Shown: positions 20,825-34,940, counted from the first letter of the stretch. The stretch is DNA of 64,000 bases from Dasyornis broadbenti (GCA_013397935.1 VZRN01000693.1:62001-126000); one strand, 5' to 3'. Made by a program: numbers and translations. Notes: generated from the sequence alone by a model not told the origin.

Positions 20825-23070
20825 CAAAGACTTTTAGATACTGATAGGAAAATTTGTCAACTAATAAAAGGCTTAGCAAAAGGCAAAAAGGCCTTCAAAA
20901 GGGAATTATTCAGGAAGAATATTTACTAAGTACAAGATTTTTTCTAGGGAGACTGAATATGTCCACCCTCACTTACCCATGTGCTATAGGAGGAGTTATG
21001 ACATGCTTGTGCAATTCAATATACCCTTTAAAATACTTACATGTGAGATTTAATATATCACTTTAATGGTAGCAGACATAGATGGAGAAAGAAATAGAGC
21101 CTTTTTCTCAAGAGATCACAAATCAATAGGCTAAGAATTATCCTTTTGTAAACCAAATATCATGGCAAGTCCCTTTGAGTATTCAACAGATATATGGCCA
21201 GCTTAAAAGGTGACAATATCTCCTCTCTTATAAGCCAATTTCCCTGGCATTAAAGCTAGGAATTCAGACACCTTCTTACTGAAACCTTGCACCTTGAGTT
21301 ATGTGACAAATGCTTTTGAGGTCAGGTTACATATTTAGAATGAATACCTTTATTAAATTCTCATGCTTTCTCTTCCCAGACTATGCAGTTTGGACCTGTT
21401 TTTTTTTCCTTCCAGGAGTGATATTTGGCTTTGAAAACAGCCAGCCTTTTGTAGGTTAGGGATACTATAGGATGTAGCTGGGGAGATAACCACCAAGGAG
21501 GAGCAGGAAGGTCCTTCAGACTTACTTTGAATGTTTGTGTTATGCCTTTATTAACAGCTTCACTGGTAATTATCCACTTCCCATGGACATGCTGAAGGGA
21601 CAAAGCAAATATACTGATGGGAAAAAATAACTAATATTTTTTATTTTTTATTTTTTATTTTTTGCAAAAGGAATTTCAGGTGTTTTTTCCCAAGTACATC
21701 TTTTTACCTGAGTATTTCCCTAAAGTCCACTGACTAAAAATAGTCATAAAGGTATATCTGCAAGCAGAATTTGTTGACATTTACAGCATAACACAAATAA
21801 ATCCACAATGTTAATGTTCTCTACTTCACATCCAGCCAACTGTAAGCAAAGTCAACTTGCAAGCAGAAACAACCCATGCTTAATGGCACAGAACTGTTGT
21901 GAAGGATTATTCTCACTGTGCTCAGAGAGTGTGAAGATGATTAAGAATGGAGGTTTAGATTTGTACAGGTATTTGGGCACTCAACCTGTTAAAAAGAGAA
22001 TAGCATGGAGCAAGATTTTATCTTACATATTTTAAGAACACAACATTAAACAACAAGTGTCTAAAATGGCAAAATATTTTACAGCTTATCTTTATAAAAG
22101 AATCTGAAAAGATACACTGGAAGCTAGGAAAAAGTAGCATCTGAATGCTTGTTTATCCAAAGTATTTGTGCTGGTTTGAGACTCAAAAAGTTGGATAAAA
22201 GTCTCATAAGATTTGTAGTTTCTTCTGGGATTTCCGGTTTGTATTTATTCTGATGCTAATCTTATGTAAAGAGAGAAATAAAAAAATCCTATGTAGCTGT
22301 GCAATTTACAGTCTTAACAGAACTGGTGGGAAAATAGCTTTAAAATCAGCATGTTCAGTTTCTGAAATTTCTGCAGTGGATGAGCTATGCTTTGGTAACA
22401 TCATTCCCATCAAGCATTACACTCAAAAGGAAACTACAGCCTATAATTTCAAGAAATTTGTGAATTTTAAGTTTCTACAGTAATTTTTTAACATCTGGCA
22501 CTTAACAACCTACCTACACAGTAAGAGCCTCATCAAATACATTCACTGTCAAAATTTGAGGGCATGGATCTCTGATTTAATATTCAAAACAGATCATGTC
22601 CTTGGGGACTTCACATTTCTTTCACATTATTGTTCACACATCTGCATATGCATCTGGAAATGTTTCTTTAGGTCAGTAGGTAAAACTGAGTGGAATCTGA
22701 ATCCCAGGAAAAATCCTCATTTAATACTGAAAAACACAAATTTAACTGGTTATGTGGTCAGGCAATTTATCTAAGCCATGAAGCCCTAACATTGCTGTGT
22801 GGCCTCATATGCTCTAACCCATCATCAGTTCAGAGTTCTGCACTTTTTGGTCTCAGAGATCTGTTGGGGATTGGACGTCCATAGGTCTACATGGAGACAG
22901 GTCTATCTCTTCCTCAAAAAAGAAATACGGAGGCGTAAAGTAGACGCCTTCTGTTGGAACTTGTTCAGGCTGGATATTTCTTCCATTGCCTTTGTCTGAT
23001 GCCATTGAGCAGACACTATAAAACCAATATTCATGCATTTTTAAAGAGATAGTCAGTATTGCTGTATTTC
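20825..23070. other. Intergenic, no gene seen
   Basis: AT-rich single-copy-looking DNA. The only repeat noted is a (TTTTTA)n stretch at 21636-21663. Short open frames show no recognised protein or convincing splice context. Confidence 0.6.
21636..21663. repeat. (TTTTTA)n simple repeat
   Basis: About four units of T-rich hexamer/heptamer. Confidence 0.9.
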
Positions 23071-23460
23071 TGTTATGGTTTAGGAATTGGACTCCCCAGT
23101 TCAGTGACTCCCTCAGTGAGACTCTCCCAAACCAGATGCCACTTGCTTGCTCCCCACCTTTCTGAGCTGAGGATGGAGTTGAGAACTGGAGGCACAAAAG
23201 GTGAAAATCAGCGGTTGAGATACGAACAATTTACTGTAAACAGCAATGAGATAAGAAAACAAGCAGTAACACCAACGGTATTAACAACAACAGTGTACAA
23301 AGAGAGGATGATTTATATGCAAAATGCTCACCAGGCCTGGGACACATGAAAACAATGGTGGACAGCTTCTCTCCACATGCCACGCTTCAACATCCTTCTC
23401 GGAAGAGACACTCCCATTTCCCCTGCCCTGACAATAACCTAAGGAGGTATGGAATAACAC
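23071..23460 (+). mobile_element. ERV LTR-like sequence (3' end uncertain)
   Basis: Starts TGTTATGGTTTAGGAATTGG, then ctccccagttcagtgactcc, gatggagttgagaactggag, an aatttactgtaaacagcaat block, and gatttatatgcaaaatgctc. These are in the order I recall for songbird ERVL-type LTRs. No matching CA end or target duplication was fixed. Confidence 0.6.
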
Positions 23461-25014
23461 AATGTCTTATCATGAATCCAGCAGAAAACTAGTATTTCTT
23501 GCTTGCATATAAAATAGAAACAGAGCATTTCATCTATGCCTCTGTAGAAGTGTAAGCTGAGTTATGAATGAAGAATTTCTCACCGCCTGTCCAATAGAAC
23601 AAATCAGATATAATCCAGAGATATCCTCTGAGTAATTTTCTATCTGAATGTTAAGATGCTGAAATTATTCTGGGTAACTCCATTCACATTCTACCAAAAT
23701 GGCTTGACATTTAGGTATATTTCTGCAACAACTTGCAGGTTAAAGGATAAAACCAGGATAATTTATTTCTGGTTTTCAAGCACAATAAATCATTGCTGAT
23801 ATAGCTCACACAGAGAGGAAAAATCTGTTCCTCAATAATCTAATACTTAGAAGTAATAAAACACCCTTTAGTAAAAAATGAAGTAAATAAAACTAAATAA
23901 AACCAGGATCGCTGAGGTAAATAGCAGACTACTATCACGGACAGCTTCAAAAGCATGATCATTTGCACTTTAGTGAGACTGGAATTAGATTGAAAATGTA
24001 TCATATCAATAATGATGTAATTGTGATGACTTGGTCTTTATGAAATGCCTCGGGATGTGCCACAGACATCGTCAATAGGTAAGAGTAGGTGAACCTTAGC
24101 CTGAAAAATACACCTAAAGAGAAGTGAAAGAAATAGAAGAGAGGAAGTAGGAAAGGGGACACAAAGAAAAATGGGACTTAATCAACATCAGGGATTTCTC
24201 ATATACGGGTTGACATCTGTTGCTAGATCAGTTGTGCCTGGAGGTAGAAGATACCTTGAACTGAGACTGTGTTTGTTGAGCAAACAAATCCAGCAAGGTT
24301 AAAAGTGATCCTGAGTTCATCCCTAACACTCAGGTGGTTCAAGGTGACCTCAGGGTCTTTGAACAGTAATACATCTTTCAGAAACCTCAATATCCAAGAG
24401 ACTCTTTTGCTTCTTGCTTCAAGCCACAAATCAGCTTGTGTTGTACATCTGAAATCCGTGCACCAGGCAAATGCAGGATAAGGACCCTTCTCAGCAGGCT
24501 GCTTGTTGATTTGTTTTCTTGATAATCAGATCTTGCATTGCTCACAAAATTAGGAAGCAATGAATGCTGCTGAAAACAATGCCCTGTCTGAATGCATGCT
24601 TTATCCAGAGCTGCTGAATCCCTAATCCTTACATAGAGTCCTTTCCAAACAATCAGACAATCAGATGCACTTCATTTCAGAAAATATTCTTTACCTTCCC
24701 TGTACAGGACAGAAAACTGAGAGAGTGTGTGCTTTGGTACTAAAGAGGACTCCTGCAATTATATAGATATAACATGAGACAGGTTCCCCCATAGGGAGGT
24801 TATATTGCCATGGTAATCAAGAAAGGAAGTCAATTTATCATAGGACTTCACATTTCCCTCAATTTCTGTATTAGCACTTGCTCATGGCAGTTGCACTTTT
24901 TAGAACCGAAGAATTTTAATCAAAGTTATAAAATTTCTGGAAGCAGTGGGAGTTTGCTTACATTATGGGAAAATAGTAATTTTCCATTCTAGTAAGTATG
25001 TTTTAAAATATAAT
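23461..25014. other. Intergenic, no gene seen
   Basis: AT-rich; no recognised gene, RNA or repeat. Confidence 0.55.
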
Positions 25015-25105
25015 CATAGAATGGTTTGGCTTGATCTTTAAAGATCCTCTAGACCAACCCTCCATACCATGAGCAGGCACAACTTCCACCGCATGAGGTA
25101 AAAAT
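25015..25105 (-). mobile_element. Short CR1 3' fragment, antisense
   Basis: Starts aatcatagaatggtttggct, then tctttaaagatcctctagac and ccaaccctcc, the CR1 tail read backwards. Confidence 0.75.
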
Positions 25106-28100
25106 AGAATATATATTCTTTATCTTGGATGTGAAAAATCATAGGACTGCAACTACTTGGAGGTGACTGCCCATACGATTCCTCATCCATCAAACAGTCC
25201 ATCTAGCAAATCTGTGTCTCCCCAATTTAACGAGAAGGATGGTGTCTGGGACCACGGCAAAGAAAAAATGAGCAGATAAATGATGCCTGTAGCTCTTGCC
25301 TTGTCCTCTGACGCTTCGTAGAAAGACACTGGTTTAGGCAGGCAATGCCAATAAATTACACGTGATACAATCTGGTCAGTACTGATTCATTTGTGCCTTC
25401 ATGCTTAAAGACTAATATCACAATGCAGATAGTTAAAATCATATTGGGAAAGAAAAAGACAGCTCCTCTTCCTGGAAAATGTGCTTAGAGATGCTACTTA
25501 ATGATTAGAAAATCTAGTTAGATCTAATAAAATAGGCTTTTCACTTGCCACAAATATTCATCCTAATAAAGCCTAGATCTGGTCCACTGAATTCTAAAGT
25601 ATAGTATTTCAGTAAGATTTTATTATAAAACTACAGGAGAGGCTTGAATTGAAGTTTCACAAGAATCCCCATAATGGCAAAATTCTAAACTCTTTAAACA
25701 TTACTCCATCTACTTTTTGCATAGAGTTTCCTACCAAGGTAACACCAAGGGAGGAATTCACCATCAGGCACCCCTCTAAGCTTTTTCAGATTTGAAATCT
25801 GCTGCTGGGAGAGCCCAGACACATATGAAACCACTGATGAGAAATAGGTGATGCTGTATTTGCTATTCTTAACAGTAATCATAGAACCTGTGAGCTACTT
25901 TCACAGCTCCTGCTCAAAGGGGCCTTAAATTGAAAAGGGTGAGAGAAAAGAAATACCTTATTGCACTTTTTATCTTGGATTCTCATTCTACCAAAATCAC
26001 AAAACCAGACGCCAGCATCAGGTTCAGGCTGAAATAACAAAAGGCAAAGAGGGAATACAGAAAGCCAACGAAGACAATTCTTCTTATTAAAACTAATCTC
26101 TAAGCCTGCAAAATGTGCTTGCAGGTTTCAGCCACTCCAGCCTTTCATCCTGAGGCTTGTCCCAAAATTAACTTTTCATATATATGTGTTCTTGAAGCAA
26201 ATTCCTTCAGTGTCTCAAGACAGCCTGAGGCTTGACTACTGATCGGGGATATTGACAGCTACATTAAAGATGAAGAAAAGGAAAATATTTTTTAAAAGTT
26301 GAACAATAAACACAGAAAAAGAAGATACGGGAAAGGCTTTGTGACTAGGAAAAACCCATTGTTTCTGAAGTTCCTGCTGTAACACTGGAAATACCTCTGA
26401 CATATCTCAGCATTAAAATGATGTGGGAATTGAAAACATAGTTCCAATTGTGTTCAAAACAGCATTATAATCTAAGAAGCACTGCTTTATCAAACATGAT
26501 GGAGTTTTGGAGTTCAATGTTCATTTTTAGAGAAAAGATTCCTCTGTGATTCTGTTCCCAGTCGAAGTAGTATGTAATTCTGATACTGTGAACTGTGTTT
26601 GTTCTGTGTTTTACAGACTCGTATTTACGTTCATGAGTTACCCTTATGTAAATACAATTTAAAAGATCTGCCTCTCATATGGTTTTCAGGGAAAAGTGTC
26701 ATAGCAGTTCTGAATTCGATCTACATTTTACAGAACTTTGATTGCCCAATCTGTTCTAGAGCACTCTCCTCTACGTGGCAAGGAGCCGTATTTGATTTTT
26801 AAAACAACAACAAAATATTAATAGAAGAGACAAGAATGCGTTATTCTTAAAAGTAGTAATACCTTTTGGAATTCAAATTAAATTTAATACTTTGGTATAT
26901 CAGTTCTGTGGGAAAACTTGCACTGTTTACTAGATAATATTATAACTGCTCCTGGGAAGAAATGGGTGACAGAAACACACTGCTTCTTTCCTGGTTCCAT
27001 GTTGCTCCAGAAAACAATCCAATGGTGTCTTTGAGGCATGGATTCTTTTTATTTGGTGGATGCTAAATAAAAATTCCTGATGTTCAGATATACTTGCTAA
27101 TCTCAATATCAGAACGTTAAATCTATAGTTGACTAAATCGGGTCAAGTGGCTCACAGTTAGGGAGTTTGCAGGTATGAATTTAGTAACTTTTGGAATAAA
27201 ATTTTATTTCACAAAACATAAAAATATTGTGAACTGAAGAAACAATTTAAACACAGTAAGAGGTTCATGTTTGATGTTTCGACCTTGATGCACTCTGTAT
27301 GGAATGCTGGCCTGGAGTGGGAACTACAGCTCAAGGGCTGACCCTTCAGCCAGGACTCAGACACACTGAGTGGTGGGAGTGACTCTGCTGTTCCCCTGGG
27401 ACCATGGGGTGTGTCTAAAGTGGGATGGAGGGGCAGAGCAGCACCGCTAGAAAGACTTTGGTTGCCTAGAATGTGAACAGAACATAAATTAAAGTCTATT
27501 CTTCCAACAGTTATAAATAGAAATTTAAATACACTTTTGTTTAAACATGCAGATATTGACATCGATGAGAGCAGGTCACTAAATCCTGAAGTCACATGTG
27601 TAATACAAGATTACATTAAAAAAAAATGAACCAATCACCCAATTACACAAATAGACATTAGACATAATCTAGCACGGTGTGTCTTTGATTGGTTTAGTTT
27701 TGTGATTTGACAGATGATAGGTTACATGGAAACCTCATTAACAATTGCCAGTGGTTCTATTTGGAAAGACTAATTTGTACAGATCATTTTGCCTTAATGA
27801 GGTTCCATGTGAAAATGAACTAAGATCTATTGAGCCGGTACATTTTAATTAGCACTCTAGAGTTGGTGTTCTTCTTTGCCACTGTCGTAATTTTTGACTT
27901 CCAATACAGATGATCAAGTAAGAAAGCATCATTGGGGGTGATGAACCCCATCACCAGTTTTTCACAACAAAATACGTTTCAATGTAATTATGTGATTTCT
28001 TTCTCTGTGCTCTACTGTAGCACAGGCTGCTCTAGGACAGGACAATTCAGGCTATCAGACAATACAGACATGACACAACAGCTATTCCTGGCATCTCTCA

Positions 28101-28846
28101 ACACTCCCTTTGCCTTGGGATATCGAACAGATCCTCTGATGGTTGTGCACTGTTGTGAATTGGTCAGCAACAGGAATTTTACCCTCTTTGTTACGAATGG
28201 CACGTGTGCTCAGAAAAATGGACAGCACAGGGTGAGCTAAACGCTGTCTCGGTGGAGATTTAATGTCATTCACTGAACAACAGCAGGATGCCTCAAAGAG
28301 AATACGAGCACTGAAAAATCTATCATTAAGATCACAATAGCAGCTAATGAATCCAACAAAATTAATCACTTCAGAAACTTTTGAGAGAAATTAGGTCTCA
28401 TTATGTCTCCAGATCCATAAATCCAGAGCACATTTTCTAATTCTCTGTTAGTTGCTCCCTTCAAATAATTCAACATTACTCTCTGACTGTAACCAAAATT
28501 AAAGCAGGTAAGAATATAACCTATACCATTCCCCAGATCATATCCTTAAGTAGCATCCCTTATATAGGATGTTGGCCCAATTCTTGATTCTCATTAAAAA
28601 AAGGTTATTAAAATGCAGTGAACAGTGAATTATCCTAATAAATCACAATTATACTGATTCTACTGTCAGTATTAAAATAACTGTGACCCTTTGTCGAAGT
28701 CACATTGTATTGAACACTCAGAAATGTAAGCCTCACGCGACATGAATGATGATAGTATGGCTAATAATGATACCTTGACAATTAATCAGCTAGGTGAATT
28801 CAAAAATTAGGAAGACTGATAGGAAAGAACCTAAATGAACTCTGCT
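25106..28846. other. Intergenic, no gene seen; hairpin near 27.7 kb
   Basis: AT-rich, no convincing exon. The stretch 27640-27900 has a conserved-element look and contains the inverted repeat listed separately, but conservation cannot be judged from one sequence. Confidence 0.5.
27724..27810. repeat. Inverted repeat / potential hairpin
   Basis: acatggaaacctcatta (27724-27740) and taatgaggttccatgt (27795-27810) are reverse complements apart from one bulged base. The 54-nt loop contains caattgccagtgg. A tgatttgacagatgat motif, like a PBX/MEIS composite site, lies just upstream (about 27703-27718). Confidence 0.8.
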
Positions 28847-28847
28847 G

Positions 28848-29045
28848 TATACTGTTGTGTTGGCTCTGCAAGGCCTGATATTTTGGTGGGGGGGCCACAG
28901 GAGTGGCTTCTGTGAGAAGCTGCTGGAAGCTTCCACCATGTCCTGCAGAGCCAATCCCTGACGGCTCTGAAGATGGACGTGCCTCTGGCTAAGCCTCAGC
29001 CAATTCCAGATGAGGGTAACACCACCAAAAAAAAAAAAAGAGTGA
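28848..29045 (+). mobile_element. ERV LTR fragment followed by an A run
   Basis: Contains agaagctgctggaagcttcc, accatgtcctgcagagccaa and ctggctaagcctcagccaat, which resemble the promoter-side part of songbird ERVL LTRs. It breaks off at a 13-A run near 29028-29040, so it is partial. Confidence 0.5.
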
Positions 29046-31784
29046 CCCACGCCACAGCAGTTTGTGCTGAGAGCTGTTGCTCATTAGATGGAACAGAACT
29101 TTCGTTTTCAGATCTATTTTCAAATGTTGCTTATCCCCCTTATTTGAGACTGCCACTCATTTTTTTTTTCTTTGTAGATCAAAACCTTGAAAATAACAAA
29201 TCATGCTACACTTAAGAGTGTTGTCTGCCACTGTGGAATTAAGATGTGAGCAGAGGGGCATTCAGGGGACCTGTGGCACTTGCTGCCTACAAGCCCTGGT
29301 TTATGGAGCACACCTGCTTGATGTACCTGCTCAGCAGGTTTCAATTTATCTTTCCTCTGAAACAATTTCACTTTCCTTACACTTTTTGAAAACTTTACAG
29401 TGTTATTTTTCTGCTGCTCAAATTTCATTCAATCTCCTGATTTCATTTTGTTGGAGTCTTCTGGGAATCGTATTCAGGTGGCAACAATTAACCAAATCTT
29501 CACGTGGTATTGAAATGAGATTCTTCCCCAAAAGACACCTTCAGCAGAAGGGTTTATTCATTCCATCGTGTGCTTGGCAGCAATTTTTCTTAATAATCTT
29601 TTAGCTACTGTATTAAGCATCAGTTATGTTGACAAGATTTAATGAGTAAGAGGCCCTATTACGGTAATAAACAACTTCAGAGAAAATGAAAGATGGTCAG
29701 CTCATTATATTAGCATCAAATTAGCAACACTGCCTGGCTAGGGCTCTAAAATTTGTTAGCTTATAAACTCCATGAATCACATTTGAATATTTGGTCTGAT
29801 GAAGAGCATGTACAAGACCACTCACATTGGCGTGCTGGTGGTTGTATGAGTAACACAACATCACTGGTTCAGGTAGTAGCTACTCACAGTTCGGAGTGAA
29901 TGGCTAACAATCAGTCTTTAATAAAGTAGGACAAATTCCTGAACTGTAAGGATGTGTCCGTTTCAGCTGCAGTGCCGTAGGGACCTGGCGTGTGTAAGAG
30001 CAGCTATGGATGTGTTACCTGAACAAGCAAGATGTCAAACAGGCTTCAAAGAGCTTTTGCTGGATACCGTAACAGGCTCTTTCCAATGCTGCTGTGCCTA
30101 AGCCTGATGGCAGGTCCAGCTACCAGCATGCAGGGATGTGATTCAGTTTTTAGAAGTGGGCTTAATTTGGCTCTGACAGATATTCTCTTCTGGAGATAGT
30201 CCTATATTTTATAAATATATTATTTCTCTGTATTTATTGTAAGCTTGCATCAACAGAACTGAGATCAGAATCCTCATTCACCAATGTCTTGGGGTGACGT
30301 TATGATAATCCTGTATTCCCCATCATTTGTTTTTACTTTTTATACCCAGCAATGTGTTCCTGTTGCCCTAAGCCAGACTCCACAGCCAGGAAGCTCTGAG
30401 TTGTTTTGAACACTAAGTCCTTTTCCCCTTTCCTCGTGCCTCCTTGCAGGGCGCTTTGTCTGTTTTGTTAAATGAACAGGTTTTTATTTTTCACTTCCAT
30501 CCAAGAAGTTGTGTTGTGGTGGGGAGCCTGTTTCTTTGGGGGAGGCATTCATTTGGGGCGTTTTCCTCCTGGCCTTGTCTCTAACCTGAGACAACCAATC
30601 ACAGCTCCGTCTTAACTAAATCACTGGCAAGATTGGGAAAATTGTTAGATCTCAACTTCTTAAAATTGTTCTTTTTGTGTAAGATTTTAGCAACTACTTT
30701 AAAGAATTAAAGACATTTGAAAAGAGCAAACAAAATTTGTTTGCAGAACATTTTTATGGAGAATATATTACATTTCAGACAGTTTAGCAAGCACTTTGGC
30801 CAATGATTTTATAACATATCATTACTAGTAATTCACCAGGACCTGAGCTGTAGTTAAAATGGTTGTTTAGTTAAGAACTATCAGTTGTTAATAGTCTGTG
30901 GAGCAATGAGCCTGAGGATGAACAGGAGATGACTACAACACTCAGTACTTCAAGTGGATGACCATACAGTTACTGCAATCCTTGTACCTGGGTGGAGCTT
31001 TAAGAGAAAGCTATTGCAGGAAAATATTTTGAAGAGCCTTAACCATGACATAAACCTGCTGAGCCCGGACTAGCTTTCAAATCCACACCTGCAATGAGTT
31101 ATAACTGCTCTTGGTTTGGAAACATCACAGACAAAACAAGGCTCTTGCTACAGGCTCTTGCTTGAGCTGAAGGGGAAAAAGCAGTGATGTAATTTTTTTT
31201 TTTTCCCCTAAATGTGTATTGCTAACAGCTTAAAATTCCCCATTGTATTCATATGTATCTTACAATTACTGCAGAAATACACGAAGTACATTTTATACAC
31301 GTGTATTATTTTGGCCTTATTTTATGTGGGTAGTAATATTAACACATTTGTAACTACCACACAGGAAATTACATTAATTTAGTAATGTCACAGATTTTTC
31401 TCCTATAATCAGGGTCAGAGGTGTGCTGTTTATCATGTGATTACTGGCCAGTGTGTCTCTCCCATCTGAATAATCAATATATGGTGAATCCACCATCCCC
31501 TCGCTGTCCGTTGCCTGGTGTCTCGTCTATACGCTGTCTTCTCCATTTATCAATGCATGGCTCCAGTAAACAAGGTGATTTTATACCCAGGGATGTCAGG
31601 AAGACAGTGAACACAGGTGATGATTACAGGGCTTGTCTCACCTGTACAAATACTCTATACGGCGTTTGAAACTTTTAGTATTTGTAAGACAAAAAAAAAA
31701 AAATAATAATAAGTCTGGAGTTGATCAAAAGCAAAAAGGTATAAATCATAGAATTTTGGAATCAGGCAATCACGTAGAGAATCA
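29046..31784. other. Intergenic, no gene seen
   Basis: AT-rich with scattered poly-T runs. No recognised gene or repeat. Confidence 0.5.
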
Positions 31785-31862
31785 CAGAATGGTTTGGAAT
31801 GGGAAAGAACCTTTAAAACCCATCTTGTTCCACCCCCTGCCATGGGCAGTGTCAGAGACTGA
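31785..31862 (-). mobile_element. Short CR1 3' fragment, antisense
   Basis: Contains gaatcacagaatggtttgga, gggaaagaacctttaaaacc and caccccctgccatgggcag, the antisense CR1 3' end. A second, partial tail-like piece (aaatcatagaattttgg) lies at about 31744. Confidence 0.8.
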
Positions 31863-32371
31863 AATGTTGTGGTTCATGGCTTATAAACATGGTTGTGAAG
31901 GACTTTTGCCCTTTACAGCAAAACTGTGTAACAAAGCTGCGCCAACAAAGACGCATCTGCTGAGGCCAGGTTTGCACAGACTCCCCACCCAACCAAAAGG
32001 GGGAGGAGGAGAGTTTTGGGTGGCACAAGTTTCATTTGTTTGCACACCCTAAAATTCTGAAACACAGATCTGCCTCCTAATTCTGTAATTAACCTATTTT
32101 CAGTGCCTGCCAATCGGATTGAAGCGTATATCTACTTTATCTACAAAGTGAAAGCCAAATTATCTCCAACTTTCTTAACATGCTAAAAGTTACAGTTAAC
32201 TAGTGCTTAGGCTTTGACATAAGCCAAAGGAGTCAAGAAAACTCAAGATGAATTTTAGCCTTTAATAGATGACATTAACAAATGCGTGTGGGTGGAAAAA
32301 AGACCAAAGTATTAAATACTATTCATTGTAATATTCATAGACTTTTCATTGAAAAATCTCAAAGCAAATGT

Positions 32372-32447
32372 CTAGACTTTAAGACTTTCCGTCTTTATAA
32401 GACTTAAAGACTTAAGGTTTTAAGTCCCTTAAGACTTTAAGACTTCA
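32372..32447. repeat. Cluster of GACTT/AAGTC repeats
   Basis: At least six copies of gactt(t/a)aa-like words in both orientations, including agactttaagactt and gacttaaagacttaagg, with a cttaagg/cccttaag self-complementary pair in the middle. Confidence 0.8.
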
Positions 32448-34940
32448 ATGTCCGGTAATCAAGCTGAATGTTAACATGTTTCAGCTGCCCCAAAATTTTG
32501 CTCTCACATTCTTAGAAATTGAACTTTTTAACCTGTAAGCTAAAATGTTAACAAACATGTTATATTTCAATTCAATAACCGCATTTGTTTCCATAATTAA
32601 TATTCTTCCTTTTCATTCAACACAGAATACCTTTAAATCAGTGATATAAAATAATTTGCACATTTTGAGCTTTATTGGCATCCTAATAATAAACTATTGT
32701 TATAAAAAGAATTATTTCAATTACTAAAAAATATGTCACTTTAATCTAAAAATGCAAATTATATCTACACTTTGGTGGATAAACAATATAGATATTATTT
32801 ATGTTAACTACATTTTAGATTTTGAAATATTACCCATTTAGGTAATGAACGAGCTGAGGTGGCCCTGTCAGGGGTCACTGTCAGAGAAAAGGTAGCAAAC
32901 CATGACAGTCACATCGTGCCCTTCCAGTTTTTCCCTTTTTTCTCACGGGTCTTTGCTGCAAGAAGAATGAATTCCTGCGTGAAAAACCCAGCCAAATGTT
33001 GTAAGACCATCTTTCCTACAGAAGATTTTTCCAGGGAAGTTAATAAGAGCCACTGAAGGAAGGAATTATTACTGTGCTTTTAATCAGCAAAATAAAGCAT
33101 AAATGCAGAGCACTGCTGTTAAATATTTTCCAAGGGGCACATATATCTATTTCCAAATATTAGTTACTAGATAGGCTTTCCTGTTCTGGGAAAGGATCCA
33201 AAGAAAGGTGTTAAAATGTAGAGAATTCAGGAATCTCTTTGGAGTTCAGCTATTCCTATTAATTCATTCTGTGTGTGCCTCGGTGAATGAAGTCCACCAG
33301 GGCAAACATTTCAGACCGAAACTTAGCTTGGATACACAGTAAAAATTGCAAATAATCGCAGTCTCATGAACATCTGGACAGTTTTTCTGATGGTAAGAAT
33401 TTTATGCAAATAAAGAAACTGCTTCCTGTGAGTGATAACAAAAAATTGTACTTATTAATCTTTGGAATAAAGCATTTTATTTTCTGTTTTTCTGCTACTC
33501 TGGCTGCTGAAACTATCCTAAATATTTTCTACAGGGAAAATTTAATTTAGTATGAACAGTGGTATTTCTGCTTCTGTTTCTGAAGAGGGGATTTCCCTGC
33601 AATTTCAACCATATGTTTAAATTAAATATAAAGGTTTATGAACTTCAGAGCTACCACCAAGAAATAAAAGGCAAAAAACGCCCAAAGAAACAAGTTCGAA
33701 AATAAAGTCATTAATCTGTGTTTTGAAATAAGAAACAAGAATAGCTGTTATGTTTGATTAATTAAATTTGATTTAATAGTTTTAATTTAGTCTTCTCACT
33801 CTCCCCTCCAAAGGCACAGAGCTGTTGCCTATTTCACACTTCCTTATGCTTTTTCTTGCTCATTCCACAGACTTCTCGTGGTATATTATTATGTCATGTT
33901 CTTTATTTATGAAGGCATCCCTACAAACTTCTGCATTCAATCCCATCTTTTGGAATACGTCTCTTATACTCCTATTACTTATTAATTTTACCTCCTTGTT
34001 TTTAGATACTACTAGGAGATTGCAAAACGATCCCTTTCAATGTTTTAAAGTAAAAGGGAAATTTGCAAGTGCGAATATCTCACATATTTTCTAAATTAGA
34101 CATTTATTGCCAAGGTTGTCTATCAAGCATTTTTATTGGGCAGTTTTATATACAGCGGACGTGTAATAGGAAAATTGAATTTCTTTGATTATTACTAAAC
34201 ACGCCTGCAAATATACTTATGTGACATTGATCCTCATGTTCATACTTCAGCGTAAAAATACGTTGCTGTATATTTCATCTAAGTCCTGTAATAGCAGGGG
34301 TTTTCCCAGAAAAAACTATTTTATACATGGACATATCTGTCAGGCTTCCTCAAAATAATACAGGCCTTCAAGGGAAAAAAATTATCTAGATTAGTCTTAG
34401 TTGCTGGGAAAAACCCCTCTGAGAATCAAAATTATGTTATTACAGCATAGCATTCGCCATATTCTTATAATACAATCTTTGAACGTCACTTTTACAATGA
34501 TAAACACCAGCTGGATACTTAATTTTTAAACCCAGATATGCTTCACCCTGTATCTAACATTTATAAATCTGTGTATCAGATCAAATATGGGTGTAAAGTA
34601 ATTTAACACACGGTCCTAGCAGTAATAATAAACTATCCCTTGAACTGCAATATAATTTTGTTCAGTGAGTGGTTAGAACGGATTCTTAAGGCAGTAATTT
34701 ACTGAGACAGAAGTTCATGTTAATTCCAGCACTGTTTAACGTGCTTCAAACTTTGCAGTTTACTTTGAGAGCGCTGGAGTTTAAGCACTGGTGCAGGTTG
34801 TCCAGCGATTGGGATTATCAGCACCAATTATTTTATAAAACTTTTCCGAGCAGCACCTGAACTGCACTTTTACATGTTACTGAAAAACCTCTAAATCCCT
34901 GTTTTTCAGATTTCAAGGTTTATCTTCCTTTCCGGTGTCT
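32448..34940. other. Intergenic, no gene seen
   Basis: Very AT-rich; no recognised gene, RNA or repeat. Confidence 0.5.

Noticed and set aside
22167..22320. LTR beginning tgtgctggtttgag
   Set aside because: Only the first ~14 bases look like an antisense LTR end; the rest matches nothing I recognise.
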